Positions 25,006-32,611 of a DNA stretch of 64,000 nt are shown piece after piece. The first letter of the stretch is position 1, and each line of letters starts with the position of its first letter. Under the pieces are notes generated by a model. That model saw only the letters and a program-made list of their open reading frames with translations, made no database searches and was not told the origin of the DNA. The DNA lies in the NCBI RefSeq assembly GCF_006716065.1, contig NZ_VFOL01000001.1:2480001-2544000 (forward strand), written 5' to 3'. A program made the translations under genes and the position numbers. This DNA comes from Salinispora arenicola. Its GTDB lineage: Bacteria > Actinomycetota > Actinomycetes > Mycobacteriales > Micromonosporaceae.

Positions 25006-25642
25006 GGAAGTTCAGCGACACCTTCGGCGTCAGGTTGACCTTTCAACTCGACTTGGGTCTTCCCCGAAGTCGGTGGTGGGGCTTGACGTGTCGTACGAGA
25101 AATCGACAAACCGGGTATGCGCAGCGGCCGTGGTGATCGAGCTGGAGTCGCTGGCGGTGACGGAAGTGGCGACCGCAGTCGGGGAGGCTACTTTCCCATA
25201 CGTCCCTGGTCTGCTCGCCTTTCGCGAAGCTCCGGTCTTGTTGGATGCGCTCCAAGGGTTGGCAACTGAGCCTGAGGTGTTGGTCTGTGACGGCTATGGA
25301 GTTGCGCATCCGAGACGTTTCGGCCTGGCCTGCCATGTTGGTGTGTTGACTGGTGTTCCATCCTTCGGAGTCGCCAAGACCTCCTTCATCGCCGACTTTG
25401 TGGATCCAGGATTCAGGCGTGGTTCCTGGTCGCCGTTGACGGAGGGTGGAGAGGTTCTCGGTCATGCGTTGCGCACGCGGGATGGGGTGAAGCCCGTGTT
25501 TGTTTCGGTTGGCCACCAAATTGGGCTGGATGAGGCGTGCGAGATAACCCTGAGGTTGTGCCCTCGTTATCGAGTCCCCGAGGCGACGCGTCAGGCGGAC
25601 ATGGTGTCGAGGCGGATTCTGCACTCCGCAACTCGGTCCTGA
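24980..25642 (+). CDS. nfi: Endonuclease V
   Basis: 220 residues. It nicks DNA one nucleotide 3-prime to deoxyinosine and so starts repair of deaminated adenine. Visible family motifs are VVGLDVSYEK (metal Asp), FPYVPGLLAFREAPVLLDAL with the Tyr wedge and Glu, VLVCDGYGVAHPRRFGLACH with the second metal Asp, GVPSFGVAKTSF and the closing TRQAD. Length fits the family. The start is the GTG at 24980; it overlaps the end of the preceding small ORF. Its lower GC and its place next to integrase debris suggest it may have arrived by transfer. Confidence 0.9.
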   Translation: MPGSAAEAEEVQRHLRRQVDLSTRLGSSPKSVVGLDVSYEKSTNRVCAAAVVIELESLAVTEVATAVGEATFPYVPGLLAFREAPVLLDALQGLATEPEVLVCDGYGVAHPRRFGLACHVGVLTGVPSFGVAKTSFIADFVDPGFRRGSWSPLTEGGEVLGHALRTRDGVKPVFVSVGHQIGLDEACEITLRLCPRYRVPEATRQADMVSRRILHSATRS

Positions 25643-25704
25643 GGGTGGTGCTGGGTGCTCTGGCGGGATGGCCGCCAGAGTGCCCCGCCGCTGCTGCCCA
25701 GTTC

Positions 25705-25971
25705 TCAGGACGCCTGGCGGATGGCTGGGCTGGTCAGCCAGGCGTCGGCCAGGTCGCTCACGGGGACGTCGAGGGCCCGGCTGAGGCAGACCACGGTGCC
25801 GAACGCCGGAGCGGGTAGGCGACCTGATTCGATCTTGCGCAGCGTCTCGGGGGAGATGCCGGCTGCCAGAGCCACCTCGACGAGACCACGTTCGGCTCGC
25901 GCGGCCCTGAGGGCGACCCCGAGGCGGCGGCCTGCGGCTATCTGTTCGGCGGTCATGGGTTGGCGAACCAT
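25705..25971 (-). CDS. Small XRE-family HTH regulator
   Basis: 88 residues from the ATG at 25971 (MVRQPMTAEQIAAGRRLGVA). An HTH_XRE domain covers most of the protein: LRAARAERGLVEVALAAGIS then PETLRKIESGRLPAPAFGT, followed by a short helix. No sensor domain is present. It is divergent from map, and a palindrome (26010-26023) sits between the two starts, so it probably controls both itself and map. Additional in-frame codons upstream reach into that palindrome and are unlikely to be coding. Confidence 0.85.
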   Translation of the reverse strand: MVRQPMTAEQIAAGRRLGVALRAARAERGLVEVALAAGISPETLRKIESGRLPAPAFGTVVCLSRALDVPVSDLADAWLTSPAIRQAS

Positions 25972-26009
25972 GCCAGCAGGATAGCCCCGGTGGACCGACA
26001 CCAGGGCAT

Positions 26010-26023
26010 GGTATAAAAATACC
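26010..26023. promoter_or_regulatory. Palindromic operator-like site between XRE gene and map
   Basis: GGTATAAAAATACC has perfect 5-bp arms around AAAA and stands out from its GC-rich surroundings. It overlaps a possible -10 element (TATAAA) of map. It fits an operator for the adjacent XRE protein. Binding is inferred. Confidence 0.55.
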
Positions 26024-26040
26024 GCTATGAAGGAGGCGTC

Positions 26041-26859
26041 GTGATCGAACTAAAATCCGCCGAGGAGATCGACCAAATGGCGGTAACCGGCCAGTTCGTC
26101 GGCGAGTTGCTCGCCGAACTGAGCGAGGTCGCCGCCGTCGGCGTCAACCTGATGGACCTCGAACACCACGCCCGTCGGCGCATCAGGCAACGTGGCGCCG
26201 AATCATGCTACTGGGACTATGCTCCCTCATTCGGCCGTGGCCCCTTCCGCAACGTCCTGTGCCTGTCGGTCAACGACGCGGTGCTGCACGGCCTACCGCA
26301 CGACTATGTCCTCCGGGACGGTGACCTCCTCAGTGTCGACATGGCGGTCGGCATCGACGGCTGGGTCGCAGACTCCGCGCTCTCCATCATCGTGGGCACC
26401 CCTGACCCGGCCGACCTGAAGCTGATCGAGGCCACCGAGGTCGCACTCGAGGCCGGCATCGCCGCCGCCCAACCCGGTGGCCGGCTCGGTGACATCTCCG
26501 CCGCGATCAGCAAGGTCGCCGCCTCCTACGGCTACGGGGTCAACGGCGAGTTCGGCGGCCATGGGATCGGCCGCACCATGCACGAAGCCCCACACGTGGC
26601 CAACAACGCCCGCGCACGTCGCGGCCTGAAGCTCGACCCCGGCCTCACCATCGCCATCGAACCCTGGTTCTGCGCCTCCACCGACAAGATCAAGTTTGAC
26701 GAGGACGGCTGGACGATCCGTTCTGCCGACGGATCCCGTACCGCGCACTCCGAACACACGATCGCCATCACCGCCGCGGGCCCCCGGATCCTGACCCACC
26801 GCCCCCACCGCGGTCCCACCAGCGCCGACCCCGCCAGCAGGCCCGCGACGACCTCCTGA
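26041..26859 (+). CDS. map: Type I methionine aminopeptidase
   Basis: 272 residues. It removes the N-terminal Met from nascent proteins using a dinuclear metal site. Ligands are visible in order: DMAVGIDGWVADSA (two Asp), GGHGIGRTMHEAPHV (His), AIEPWF (Glu) and HSEHTIAIT (Glu); the substrate His lies in NDAVLHGLP. The GTG start at 26041 has AAGGAGG 6 nt upstream. The extra C-terminal tail of about 20 residues is Pro-rich. Because the gene is paired with its own XRE regulator beside an island remnant, it is probably an accessory paralogue, not the main essential copy. Confidence 0.94.
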   Translation: MIELKSAEEIDQMAVTGQFVGELLAELSEVAAVGVNLMDLEHHARRRIRQRGAESCYWDYAPSFGRGPFRNVLCLSVNDAVLHGLPHDYVLRDGDLLSVDMAVGIDGWVADSALSIIVGTPDPADLKLIEATEVALEAGIAAAQPGGRLGDISAAISKVAASYGYGVNGEFGGHGIGRTMHEAPHVANNARARRGLKLDPGLTIAIEPWFCASTDKIKFDEDGWTIRSADGSRTAHSEHTIAITAAGPRILTHRPHRGPTSADPASRPATTS

Positions 26860-26903
26860 GGGGCACCGACCCGGCGACGGGTCATCGCACCCGGACCGTG
26901 GGG

Positions 26904-27266
26904 TCAGCTGATGTAGTGCAGGATCACGTTGTGGACGTGATGGCTTTTCTGGGCCCCGCGGAACTCCACCTCGTAGGTGTGCGTGCCGACGTGGATGGCG
27001 ATGGCGCCGGCGGAGAAGAACGAGCCTCCCCACGACTTGTTGCTCACCACGCTCACGCTGGTGATCTTCCCGTACGGGATGCTGGTGATCGCGTAGCGTT
27101 TGCCAATGAATGATCGGTCCTGGATGATGACCCGCCGGTCGGTCAGACCGATGAAGCCGGTGCCGGTGCCGACGGCGTCGTAGACGGCGATGATCTGCTC
27201 ACCCTCGAGCAGCCCGCTCTGGATCTGCTGGAACTGCTCCTTGCGGTCGTACGTCGCGTTCACCAT
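26904..27266 (-). CDS. PH-domain protein (bacterial PH type)
   Basis: 120 residues, made almost wholly of a bacterial PH-like domain: LLEGEQIIAVYDAVGTGTGF then IGLTDRRVIIQDRSF, KRYAITSIPYGKITSVSVVS and the final helix AQKSHHVHNVILHYI. There is no signal peptide or membrane segment. Such single-domain proteins are common and of unknown role; some form ring oligomers. It is convergent with map and in its own unit. Confidence 0.8.
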   Translation of the reverse strand: MVNATYDRKEQFQQIQSGLLEGEQIIAVYDAVGTGTGFIGLTDRRVIIQDRSFIGKRYAITSIPYGKITSVSVVSNKSWGGSFFSAGAIAIHVGTHTYEVEFRGAQKSHHVHNVILHYIS

Positions 27267-27371
27267 GGTCTCAGCGTATGCGCTCCAGGCACATCGAAGA
27301 TCAGCGAAGCAATCGGTGACGACCCGCCGACGGGCCGTCGCTTGGTGGTGACCCGCGACCGTGAGCGCGGT

Positions 27372-27388
27372 GACCGCCCTGGGCGGTC
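27372..27388. terminator. Small hairpin in the gap before the PH gene
   Basis: A 7-bp stem (GACCGCC with GGCGGTC) closes a 3-nt loop. It could end the leftward pterin-dehydratase-like transcript, but it is short and unsupported by a U tract. Confidence 0.3.
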
Positions 27389-27442
27389 GGGGTGAAACGG
27401 CCGTTCTCGCTGACCCGCACCGCGGTGGCCCGACATCGCGGG

Positions 27443-27748
27443 TCAGGGTTCGGTGACGGCACGGTACGCGTCCTCGATGCGGGCGGCCAGGAGGACCTCG
27501 CCCTCGGTTAGCGCCACGGTGTCATGGCCGACCCGGATCTCGGTCTGGTCGGCGCGGCGATTGATTTCGGGGCGCAGGTGTAGCGCGTCGGCGACCACTT
27601 TCACGCGTTCGGTGAGCGCAGCGTGCTGTGAGTCGTCGATGGAAAGCGTGCGTCGGATTCGCTCACCCTCCCGGGTCCACCCGGGGAGCAGGGTCAACGC
27701 ATCCGTGAGATAGTCGTGCCTACCCCGCCCAAACGGTACGCGTTTCAC
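27443..27748 (-). CDS. Pterin-4a-carbinolamine dehydratase-like protein, active site altered
   Basis: 101 residues from GTG 27748, with GGGAGG 5 nt upstream. The sequence follows the pterin dehydratase pattern: LLPGWTREGERIRRTLSIDD, VKVVADALHLRPEINRRADQ, TEIRVGHDTVALTEGEVLLA and AARIEDAYR. Known enzymes carry a His-His-Pro motif in the helix-strand junction; here that place reads Leu-Arg-Pro after a displaced His. Dehydratase activity is therefore doubtful and another binding role is possible. Neighbours give no hint of pterin metabolism. Confidence 0.65.
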   Translation of the reverse strand: MKRVPFGRGRHDYLTDALTLLPGWTREGERIRRTLSIDDSQHAALTERVKVVADALHLRPEINRRADQTEIRVGHDTVALTEGEVLLAARIEDAYRAVTEP

Positions 27749-27928
27749 CCACACCTCCCAGGCGTCGTTGCTGTCTTGTGGCGCAATCGTCGCCCGCTTG
27801 TGCCTTCCCGGTGACCTCAGTCTGTCCCTCTACAAGAGGTGTGTCCATGGCCACATTTCCGGGTCTTCCTGGCCTTACGGTCTGCCACGGTACCCAAACC
27901 GCCGATTAGTCTGGCAGGCTGGACGCCT

Positions 27929-28369
27929 GTGCGGACCGAACGGGCAAGCGAAGGTGGCCGCGTCGAGCGACACGAGCCAAGAGTGATCGTCGGTGCGGCG
28001 ATCATCCAGAACGGTCGGGTGTTGGCCTGCGCGCGGTCTGCCCCACCGGAGGTGGCGGGCCGGTGGGAGTTTCCCGGCGGCAAGGTGGAGCCGGGGGAGA
28101 GCGAGACGGCGGCGCTACTCCGTGAGTGCGCCGAGGAGTTGGCCGTCCGGGTGGAGATCGGTGACCGGGTAGGCCGGAACGTCCGGATGGCTCACGGACG
28201 TTCGGTGCTGAAGGTGTATCTGGCCCAGCTGCTGTACGGCGACCAGCCGCAGGCACTGGAGCACTCGGCAATGCGCTGGCTTTCCGCCGCCGAACTGGAC
28301 AGCGTCCCCTGGCTGCCCGCCGACGCCCCGATTGTCGCCGCACTCCGTCCGTTGCTGGCTGCCAACTGA
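27929..28369 (+). CDS. Nudix hydrolase, MutT-like
   Basis: About 146 residues. The Nudix box GGKVEPGESETAALLRECAE followed by EL fits Gx5Ex7REUxEExGU. Flanking sequence, VIVGAAIIQNGRVLACARSA and GRWEFPGG, is typical of 8-oxo-dGTP-type pyrophosphatases that clean the nucleotide pool. The start is uncertain: the GTG at 27929 is used, but a GTG at 27985 (VIVGAAII) is also possible. It ends at a shared terminator with the convergent sdhB. Substrate specificity is inferred from family only. Confidence 0.88.
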   Translation: MRTERASEGGRVERHEPRVIVGAAIIQNGRVLACARSAPPEVAGRWEFPGGKVEPGESETAALLRECAEELAVRVEIGDRVGRNVRMAHGRSVLKVYLAQLLYGDQPQALEHSAMRWLSAAELDSVPWLPADAPIVAALRPLLAAN

Positions 28370-28403
28370 CCCGCATCGGGACCGTAGGGACGACCGGAAA
28401 ACC

Positions 28404-28437
28404 GACAGAGCCGGCGGAAGGTGCCGCCGGCTCTGTC
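28404..28437. terminator. Bidirectional terminator between Nudix gene and sdhB
   Basis: A perfect 14-bp stem (28404-28417 with 28424-28437) has a 6-nt loop. It lies between convergent genes and can stop transcription from both sides. Confidence 0.8.
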
Positions 28438-28454
28438 CATCACCACCGCCGAGT

Positions 28455-29555
28455 TCAGTGCTTGTCCTGCTCCGGGTGGGCGAAGTTCAGATGTTCGGGC
28501 GGCAGTGGGAAGCTCACGTCGTCGCCGAACGGTGACGGCGCCGCCGCCCGATCGAAGGTGAGCTCGGTCAGTGGAAGCTTGCCGGACGCGTCGACCGCCG
28601 GTGCGGTCGGCCTCGGCACCTCGCGGTGCCAGTTGACGCCCGCCTGCGCCTGGGCCTCGGCCTGTGGGTCGTGCGACCCTCCCGCGTGCGAGTGGACCGC
28701 CGGCGGACCGGCCGCGCGGGTGTGCACGGCGCCCGGGGAATGCTCGCTGGTCACGCTGGTCTGAGGCACCTGACCCCTCCGGAAGATCTTGCTACCAAGC
28801 CACACTAGGGGATCATACTTGCGGTCGACTACCCGCTCCTTCATGGGGATAATCCCGTTATCGGTGATCTTGATGTGTTCGGGGCAGACCTCGGTGCAGC
28901 ACTTGGTGATATTGCAGTAGCCCAAGCCCTGCTCGGCCTGTGCGTACTCCTTGCGGTCGTCCCGCGTGTCCAGCGGGTGCATGTCCAACTCGGCCGCCCG
29001 GATGAAGTACCGCGGTCCGGCAAAAGCCGGCTTGTTCTCCTCGTGGTCCCGGATCACGTGACAGACCGTCTGGCACAGGAAGCACTCAATGCACTTACGG
29101 AACTCCTGCGAGCGCTCGACATCGACCTGCTGCATCCGGTAGTCACCTGGGGTGACACCGGGCGGCGGTGCGAAGGCCGGCGTCTCACGTGCCTTCTCGT
29201 AGTTGAACGAGACGTCGGTGACCAGATCCCGAACGATCGGGAACGTCCGCAGCGGCGTGACCGAGATGGTCTCGTCCTCGGTGAACGTTGACATTCTGGT
29301 CATGCACGCCAGCTTCGGTTTACCGTTGATCTCGACCGAGCAGGACCCGCACTTGCCGGCCTTGCAGTTCCAACGGCAGGCGAGGTCCGGCGCGTCGGTG
29401 CTCTGGAGCCGGTGGATGACGTCCAGTACCACCTCGCCCTCGTTCACCTCGACCAGGTAGTCCTGCAGGTCGCCGCCGGTCTCGTCGCCCCGCCAGATGC
29501 GGAACTGCCGCTTCGTGGCCGGCTCGCCAGCCGCCTGGCTCTTCTCAGTTCCCAT
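28455..29555 (-). CDS. sdhB: Succinate dehydrogenase iron-sulfur subunit with long C-terminal extension
   Basis: 366 residues. It passes electrons from SdhA flavin through three Fe-S clusters to the quinone site. Cys ligands are seen in CRWNCKAGKCGSC (2Fe-2S), CIECFLCQTVCH and CNITKCCTEVCPEHI (4Fe-4S and 3Fe-4S). The catalytic core ends near residue 262; homologues usually stop near 250. The last 100 residues are Pro/Ala/His-rich with no recognised domain (AAGPPAVHSHAGGSHD). The gene follows sdhA by 3 bp. The arrangement sdhC-sdhA-sdhB matches the Sdh1 operon of mycobacteria. Confidence 0.95.
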   Translation of the reverse strand: MGTEKSQAAGEPATKRQFRIWRGDETGGDLQDYLVEVNEGEVVLDVIHRLQSTDAPDLACRWNCKAGKCGSCSVEINGKPKLACMTRMSTFTEDETISVTPLRTFPIVRDLVTDVSFNYEKARETPAFAPPPGVTPGDYRMQQVDVERSQEFRKCIECFLCQTVCHVIRDHEENKPAFAGPRYFIRAAELDMHPLDTRDDRKEYAQAEQGLGYCNITKCCTEVCPEHIKITDNGIIPMKERVVDRKYDPLVWLGSKIFRRGQVPQTSVTSEHSPGAVHTRAAGPPAVHSHAGGSHDPQAEAQAQAGVNWHREVPRPTAPAVDASGKLPLTELTFDRAAAPSPFGDDVSFPLPPEHLNFAHPEQDKH

Positions 29556-29558
29556 TCC

Positions 29559-31472
29559 TCAGCGCTCCTCCTCAGCGAGGACGTCGAACTCCGCCAGCTC
29601 CTCGTCGGTCAGGTACTTGGCCAACTCCGCGCGGTCAAACAGCGCGAAGAGCTCCGGCCGCATCCGCGGCAGCGGCTTACGGTCCAGACGCACGATGTCG
29701 CCCTCCAGGGAACAGACCTGGTTGACCCGTCGCCACGCTGGATCCATCGCCGGGTGATCCTCCCGGGTGTGGCCGCCGCGCGACTCCCGTCGCTCCAACG
29801 CCGCCTTCGCGGTGCACTCGGACACCACCAGCATGTTGCGTAGATCCAGAGCAAGATGCCAGCCCGGGTTGTAGCGCCGGCCGCCGGCCGCGCTCACCTT
29901 GGCCACCCGCTCGCGTAGCTCGCCGAGTCGGCTCAGCGCGTCGACCAGTTCGCCCTCTCGGCGGATGATGCCGACCAGGTCACCCATCACCGCCTGGAGA
30001 TCCTGCTGGAGGGTGTACGGGTTCTCGCCAGTGTCCCGCTGCAACGGGGCCAGGGCCGTCTCCACCGCGGCCTCCACCGCCGGCACCGGAACCCGTGGCC
30101 GGGACGCCAGCCCGTCGGCGTACGAGGCGGCGTGCCCGCCGGCCCGCTTGCCGAAGACCAGCAGATCCGACAGGGAGTTGCCGCCGAGCCGGTTGGAACC
30201 GTGCATGCCGCCGGACACCTCTCCGGCGGCGAACAACCCGTTGACGTGGCCGAACGCCGCACCGGAGTCGGGGTCGACCTCCACGCCACCCATGACGTAG
30301 TGGCAGGTCGGCCCGACCTCCATCGGCTCCTGGGTGATGTCGACGTCGGCCAGTTCCTTGAACTGGTGGTACATCGACGGCAGGCGGCGGCGAATCTCCT
30401 CGGCCGGCAGCCGGGAGGCGATGTCCAGGTACACGCCGCCGGCGGGAGTGCCCCGGCCGGCCTTGACCTCGCTGTTGATGGCCCGCGCCACCTCGTCGCG
30501 AGGAAGGAGTTCCGGTGGACGCCGGTTGTTGTCCGGGTCGTCGTACCAGCGGTCCGCCTCGGCCTCGCTGTCCGCGTACTGCTTTCGGAACACATCCGGC
30601 ACATAGTCGAACATGAACCGCTTGCCCTCGGAGTTCTTCAGGACACCGCCGTCACCGCGGACCGATTCGGTGACCAGGATGCCCTTCACCGAAGGTGGCC
30701 AGACCATGCCGGTGGGATGGAACTGGAGGAACTCCATGTTGATCAGCGTTGCCCCGGCGCGTAGCGCCAGCGCGTGCCCGTCCCCGGTGTACTCCCAGGA
30801 GTTCGAGGTGACCTTGTACGAGCGGCCGACCCCGCCGGTCGCCAGCACCACCGCCGGCGCTTCGAAGAGAACGAACTCCCCCGACTCGCGGTAGTAGCCG
30901 AAGGCGCCGGCGATCCGGTCACCGTCGAGCAGCAGTTCGGTGATGGTGGTCTCGGCGAAGACCCTGATCCGGGCGTCGTACGATCCGTGTTCGCGCAGAT
31001 CCTCCTGCTGTAGGGAGACGATCTTCTGCTGGAGGGTGCGGATCAGCTCCAGGCCGGTCCGGTCGCCCACGTGCGCCAGCCGCGGATACTCGTGTCCACC
31101 GAAGTTGCGCTGCGAGATCCTCCCGTCCTTCGTCCGGTCGAAGAGGGCGCCGTACGTCTCCAGCTCCCAGATTCGCTGCGGCGACTCCTTCGCGTGCAGT
31201 TCCGCCATGCGGAAGTTGTTCAGGAACTTGCCGCCGCGCATCGTGTCGCGGAAGTGCACCTGCCAGCTGTCCCGGCTGTTTACGTTGCCCATCGCGGCGG
31301 CGGCGCCGCCTTCGGCCATCACCGTGTGTGCCTTGCCGAAGAGCGACTTCGAGATGATCGCGGTCTTCTTGCCGGCCAGCCGGGCCTCGATCGCCGCCCG
31401 CAGCCCAGCGCCGCCGGCCCCGATCACGACGACGTCGTAGTGGTGTCGTTCGATTCGCGTGGTAGTGGTCAT
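29559..31472 (-). CDS. sdhA: Succinate dehydrogenase flavoprotein subunit
   Basis: 637 residues. It oxidises succinate to fumarate with covalently bound FAD. The ATG at 31472 (MTTTTRIERHHYDVVVIGAG) places the dinucleotide-binding strand at the N-terminus; longer in-frame readings run back into sdhC and are not real. Motifs: GAGGAGLRAAIEARLAG, KAHTVMAEGGAAAAMGN (FAD-attachment region), FHPTGMVWPP, and GGMHGSNRLGGNSLSDLLVF with the substrate His/Arg. The C-terminal segment contains ESRGGHTREDHP. It lies between sdhC and sdhB in one leftward operon. Confidence 0.97.
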   Translation of the reverse strand: MTTTTRIERHHYDVVVIGAGGAGLRAAIEARLAGKKTAIISKSLFGKAHTVMAEGGAAAAMGNVNSRDSWQVHFRDTMRGGKFLNNFRMAELHAKESPQRIWELETYGALFDRTKDGRISQRNFGGHEYPRLAHVGDRTGLELIRTLQQKIVSLQQEDLREHGSYDARIRVFAETTITELLLDGDRIAGAFGYYRESGEFVLFEAPAVVLATGGVGRSYKVTSNSWEYTGDGHALALRAGATLINMEFLQFHPTGMVWPPSVKGILVTESVRGDGGVLKNSEGKRFMFDYVPDVFRKQYADSEAEADRWYDDPDNNRRPPELLPRDEVARAINSEVKAGRGTPAGGVYLDIASRLPAEEIRRRLPSMYHQFKELADVDITQEPMEVGPTCHYVMGGVEVDPDSGAAFGHVNGLFAAGEVSGGMHGSNRLGGNSLSDLLVFGKRAGGHAASYADGLASRPRVPVPAVEAAVETALAPLQRDTGENPYTLQQDLQAVMGDLVGIIRREGELVDALSRLGELRERVAKVSAAGGRRYNPGWHLALDLRNMLVVSECTAKAALERRESRGGHTREDHPAMDPAWRRVNQVCSLEGDIVRLDRKPLPRMRPELFALFDRAELAKYLTDEELAEFDVLAEEER

Positions 31473-31483
31473 GTCGGGGCCCT

Positions 31484-32302
31484 CTAGTTGATGAACCGCA
31501 GGTCGGTGAACCAGCCGGCGGAGACGGCCATGATGTAGAAGTCGGTGAAGAGCACCGTGAACAGCGACACCATGGCGAACGTGCCGTGTCGGACGTTCAG
31601 TTTCGACACCAGTGTCCAGAAGCGATAGCGCAGCGGGTTTCGGGAGAAGTGCTTCAGTCGCCCGCCCATGACGTGTCGGCAGGCGTGGCAGGACAGCGTG
31701 TAGCCGGCGAGAGCGACGATGTTGACCAGGATGATCAGCGTGCCCAGTCCGATGCCGAACGCACCGTCCGGCCCGCGGAACGCGAGGATCGCATCGTAGA
31801 TGTTGATCAGCAGGATCACGAACGCCAGGTAGAAGAAGTACCGGTGCCAGTTCATGACGAACAGTGGGAGCCGGGTCTCCCCGGTGTACTTGCGGTGTGG
31901 CTCGGTCACTGCGCAGGCTGGTGGTGATGCCCACAACGAGCGGTACCCCGCCTTGCGGTAGTAGTAGCAGGTCACCCGGAACCCGGCGACGATCGGGAAG
32001 GCCACGATGCCGAGTGGGAGGAAGTAGGGGAACTCCCCGAACGGGGTGCCGAAGTGCGACGAGCCTGGTACGCACGAGTCGGTCATACACGGCGAGTACA
32101 GTGGTGTGAGGTAGTGATAGTCCTCGACGTAGTACCACTTCGCCATGAAGATGCGGATCGTCGAGTAGACGATGAAGAAGAGAAGGATCGCGGCGATGCC
32201 GACGGGCTGCACCCACCAGCGGTCCGTACGCAACGTTCTCGCCGCGATGGCGGCACGCGGACGCGCGCCCGGCCCTCCCGGCCTCGTTGCCGTTGATGTC
32301 AT
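31484..32302 (-). CDS. sdhC: Succinate dehydrogenase cytochrome b / membrane anchor subunit (Sdh1 type)
   Basis: 272 residues, close to the mycobacterial Sdh1 anchor (about 273). About five membrane helices: IAAILLFFIVYSTIRIF, FPYFLPLGIVAFPIVAGF, YFFYLAFVILLINIYDAILA, IGLGTLIILVNIVALAGY and MVSLFTVLFTDFYIMAVS. Conserved His residues in NWHRYF and SCHACRHVMGG are candidates for haem or quinone binding. The start ATG follows AGGGAG. As first gene of the operon it has the promoter region 32303-32611 upstream. A single subunit does the job of SdhC and SdhD. Confidence 0.92.
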   Translation of the reverse strand: MTSTATRPGGPGARPRAAIAARTLRTDRWWVQPVGIAAILLFFIVYSTIRIFMAKWYYVEDYHYLTPLYSPCMTDSCVPGSSHFGTPFGEFPYFLPLGIVAFPIVAGFRVTCYYYRKAGYRSLWASPPACAVTEPHRKYTGETRLPLFVMNWHRYFFYLAFVILLINIYDAILAFRGPDGAFGIGLGTLIILVNIVALAGYTLSCHACRHVMGGRLKHFSRNPLRYRFWTLVSKLNVRHGTFAMVSLFTVLFTDFYIMAVSAGWFTDLRFIN

Positions 32303-32611
32303 TCCAGTCGTCTCCCTGACGGGGCCCGGATGGGCGGCGGATCAAGTTTCGGTAGGCAGCCGGGCCGGCCAGACCGCACCCGTTACCAACGTCATGCGCA
32401 CACCAACGACTGCACCGGCGATACAGCGCAGCTAGGTGACACACGTTACGCCGATCGTTGCGAGCCGTCCGCGCAAGGCAGTGTCCCGTGTGTCCCCGCT
32501 CTTGAAAAGGCCCGTCGTGAGATCACGGGCCTGTCGCCTGCCGCAGACCGCCCACCCGAGGCAGTGGCACCGGCCGCTGGTCGGTGGTGGCGTCCTCGGG
32601 TGGGCCGGGGG
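32303..32611. other. Intergenic region upstream of sdhCAB
   Basis: 309 bp without a gene. It holds the promoter of the leftward sdh operon and the terminator of the leftward pmbA transcript (32508-32532). A GTAACGTGTGTCAC element near 32440-32453 could be regulatory, but it matches no site I can name with confidence. Confidence 0.6.
32508..32532 (-). terminator. Rho-independent terminator of tldD-pmbA
   Basis: Read on the minus strand, an 8-bp stem AGGCCCGT/ACGGGCCT with a 9-nt loop is followed directly by TTTTC. The U tract makes this the best intrinsic terminator in the window. It lies 80 bp after the pmbA stop. Confidence 0.8.
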
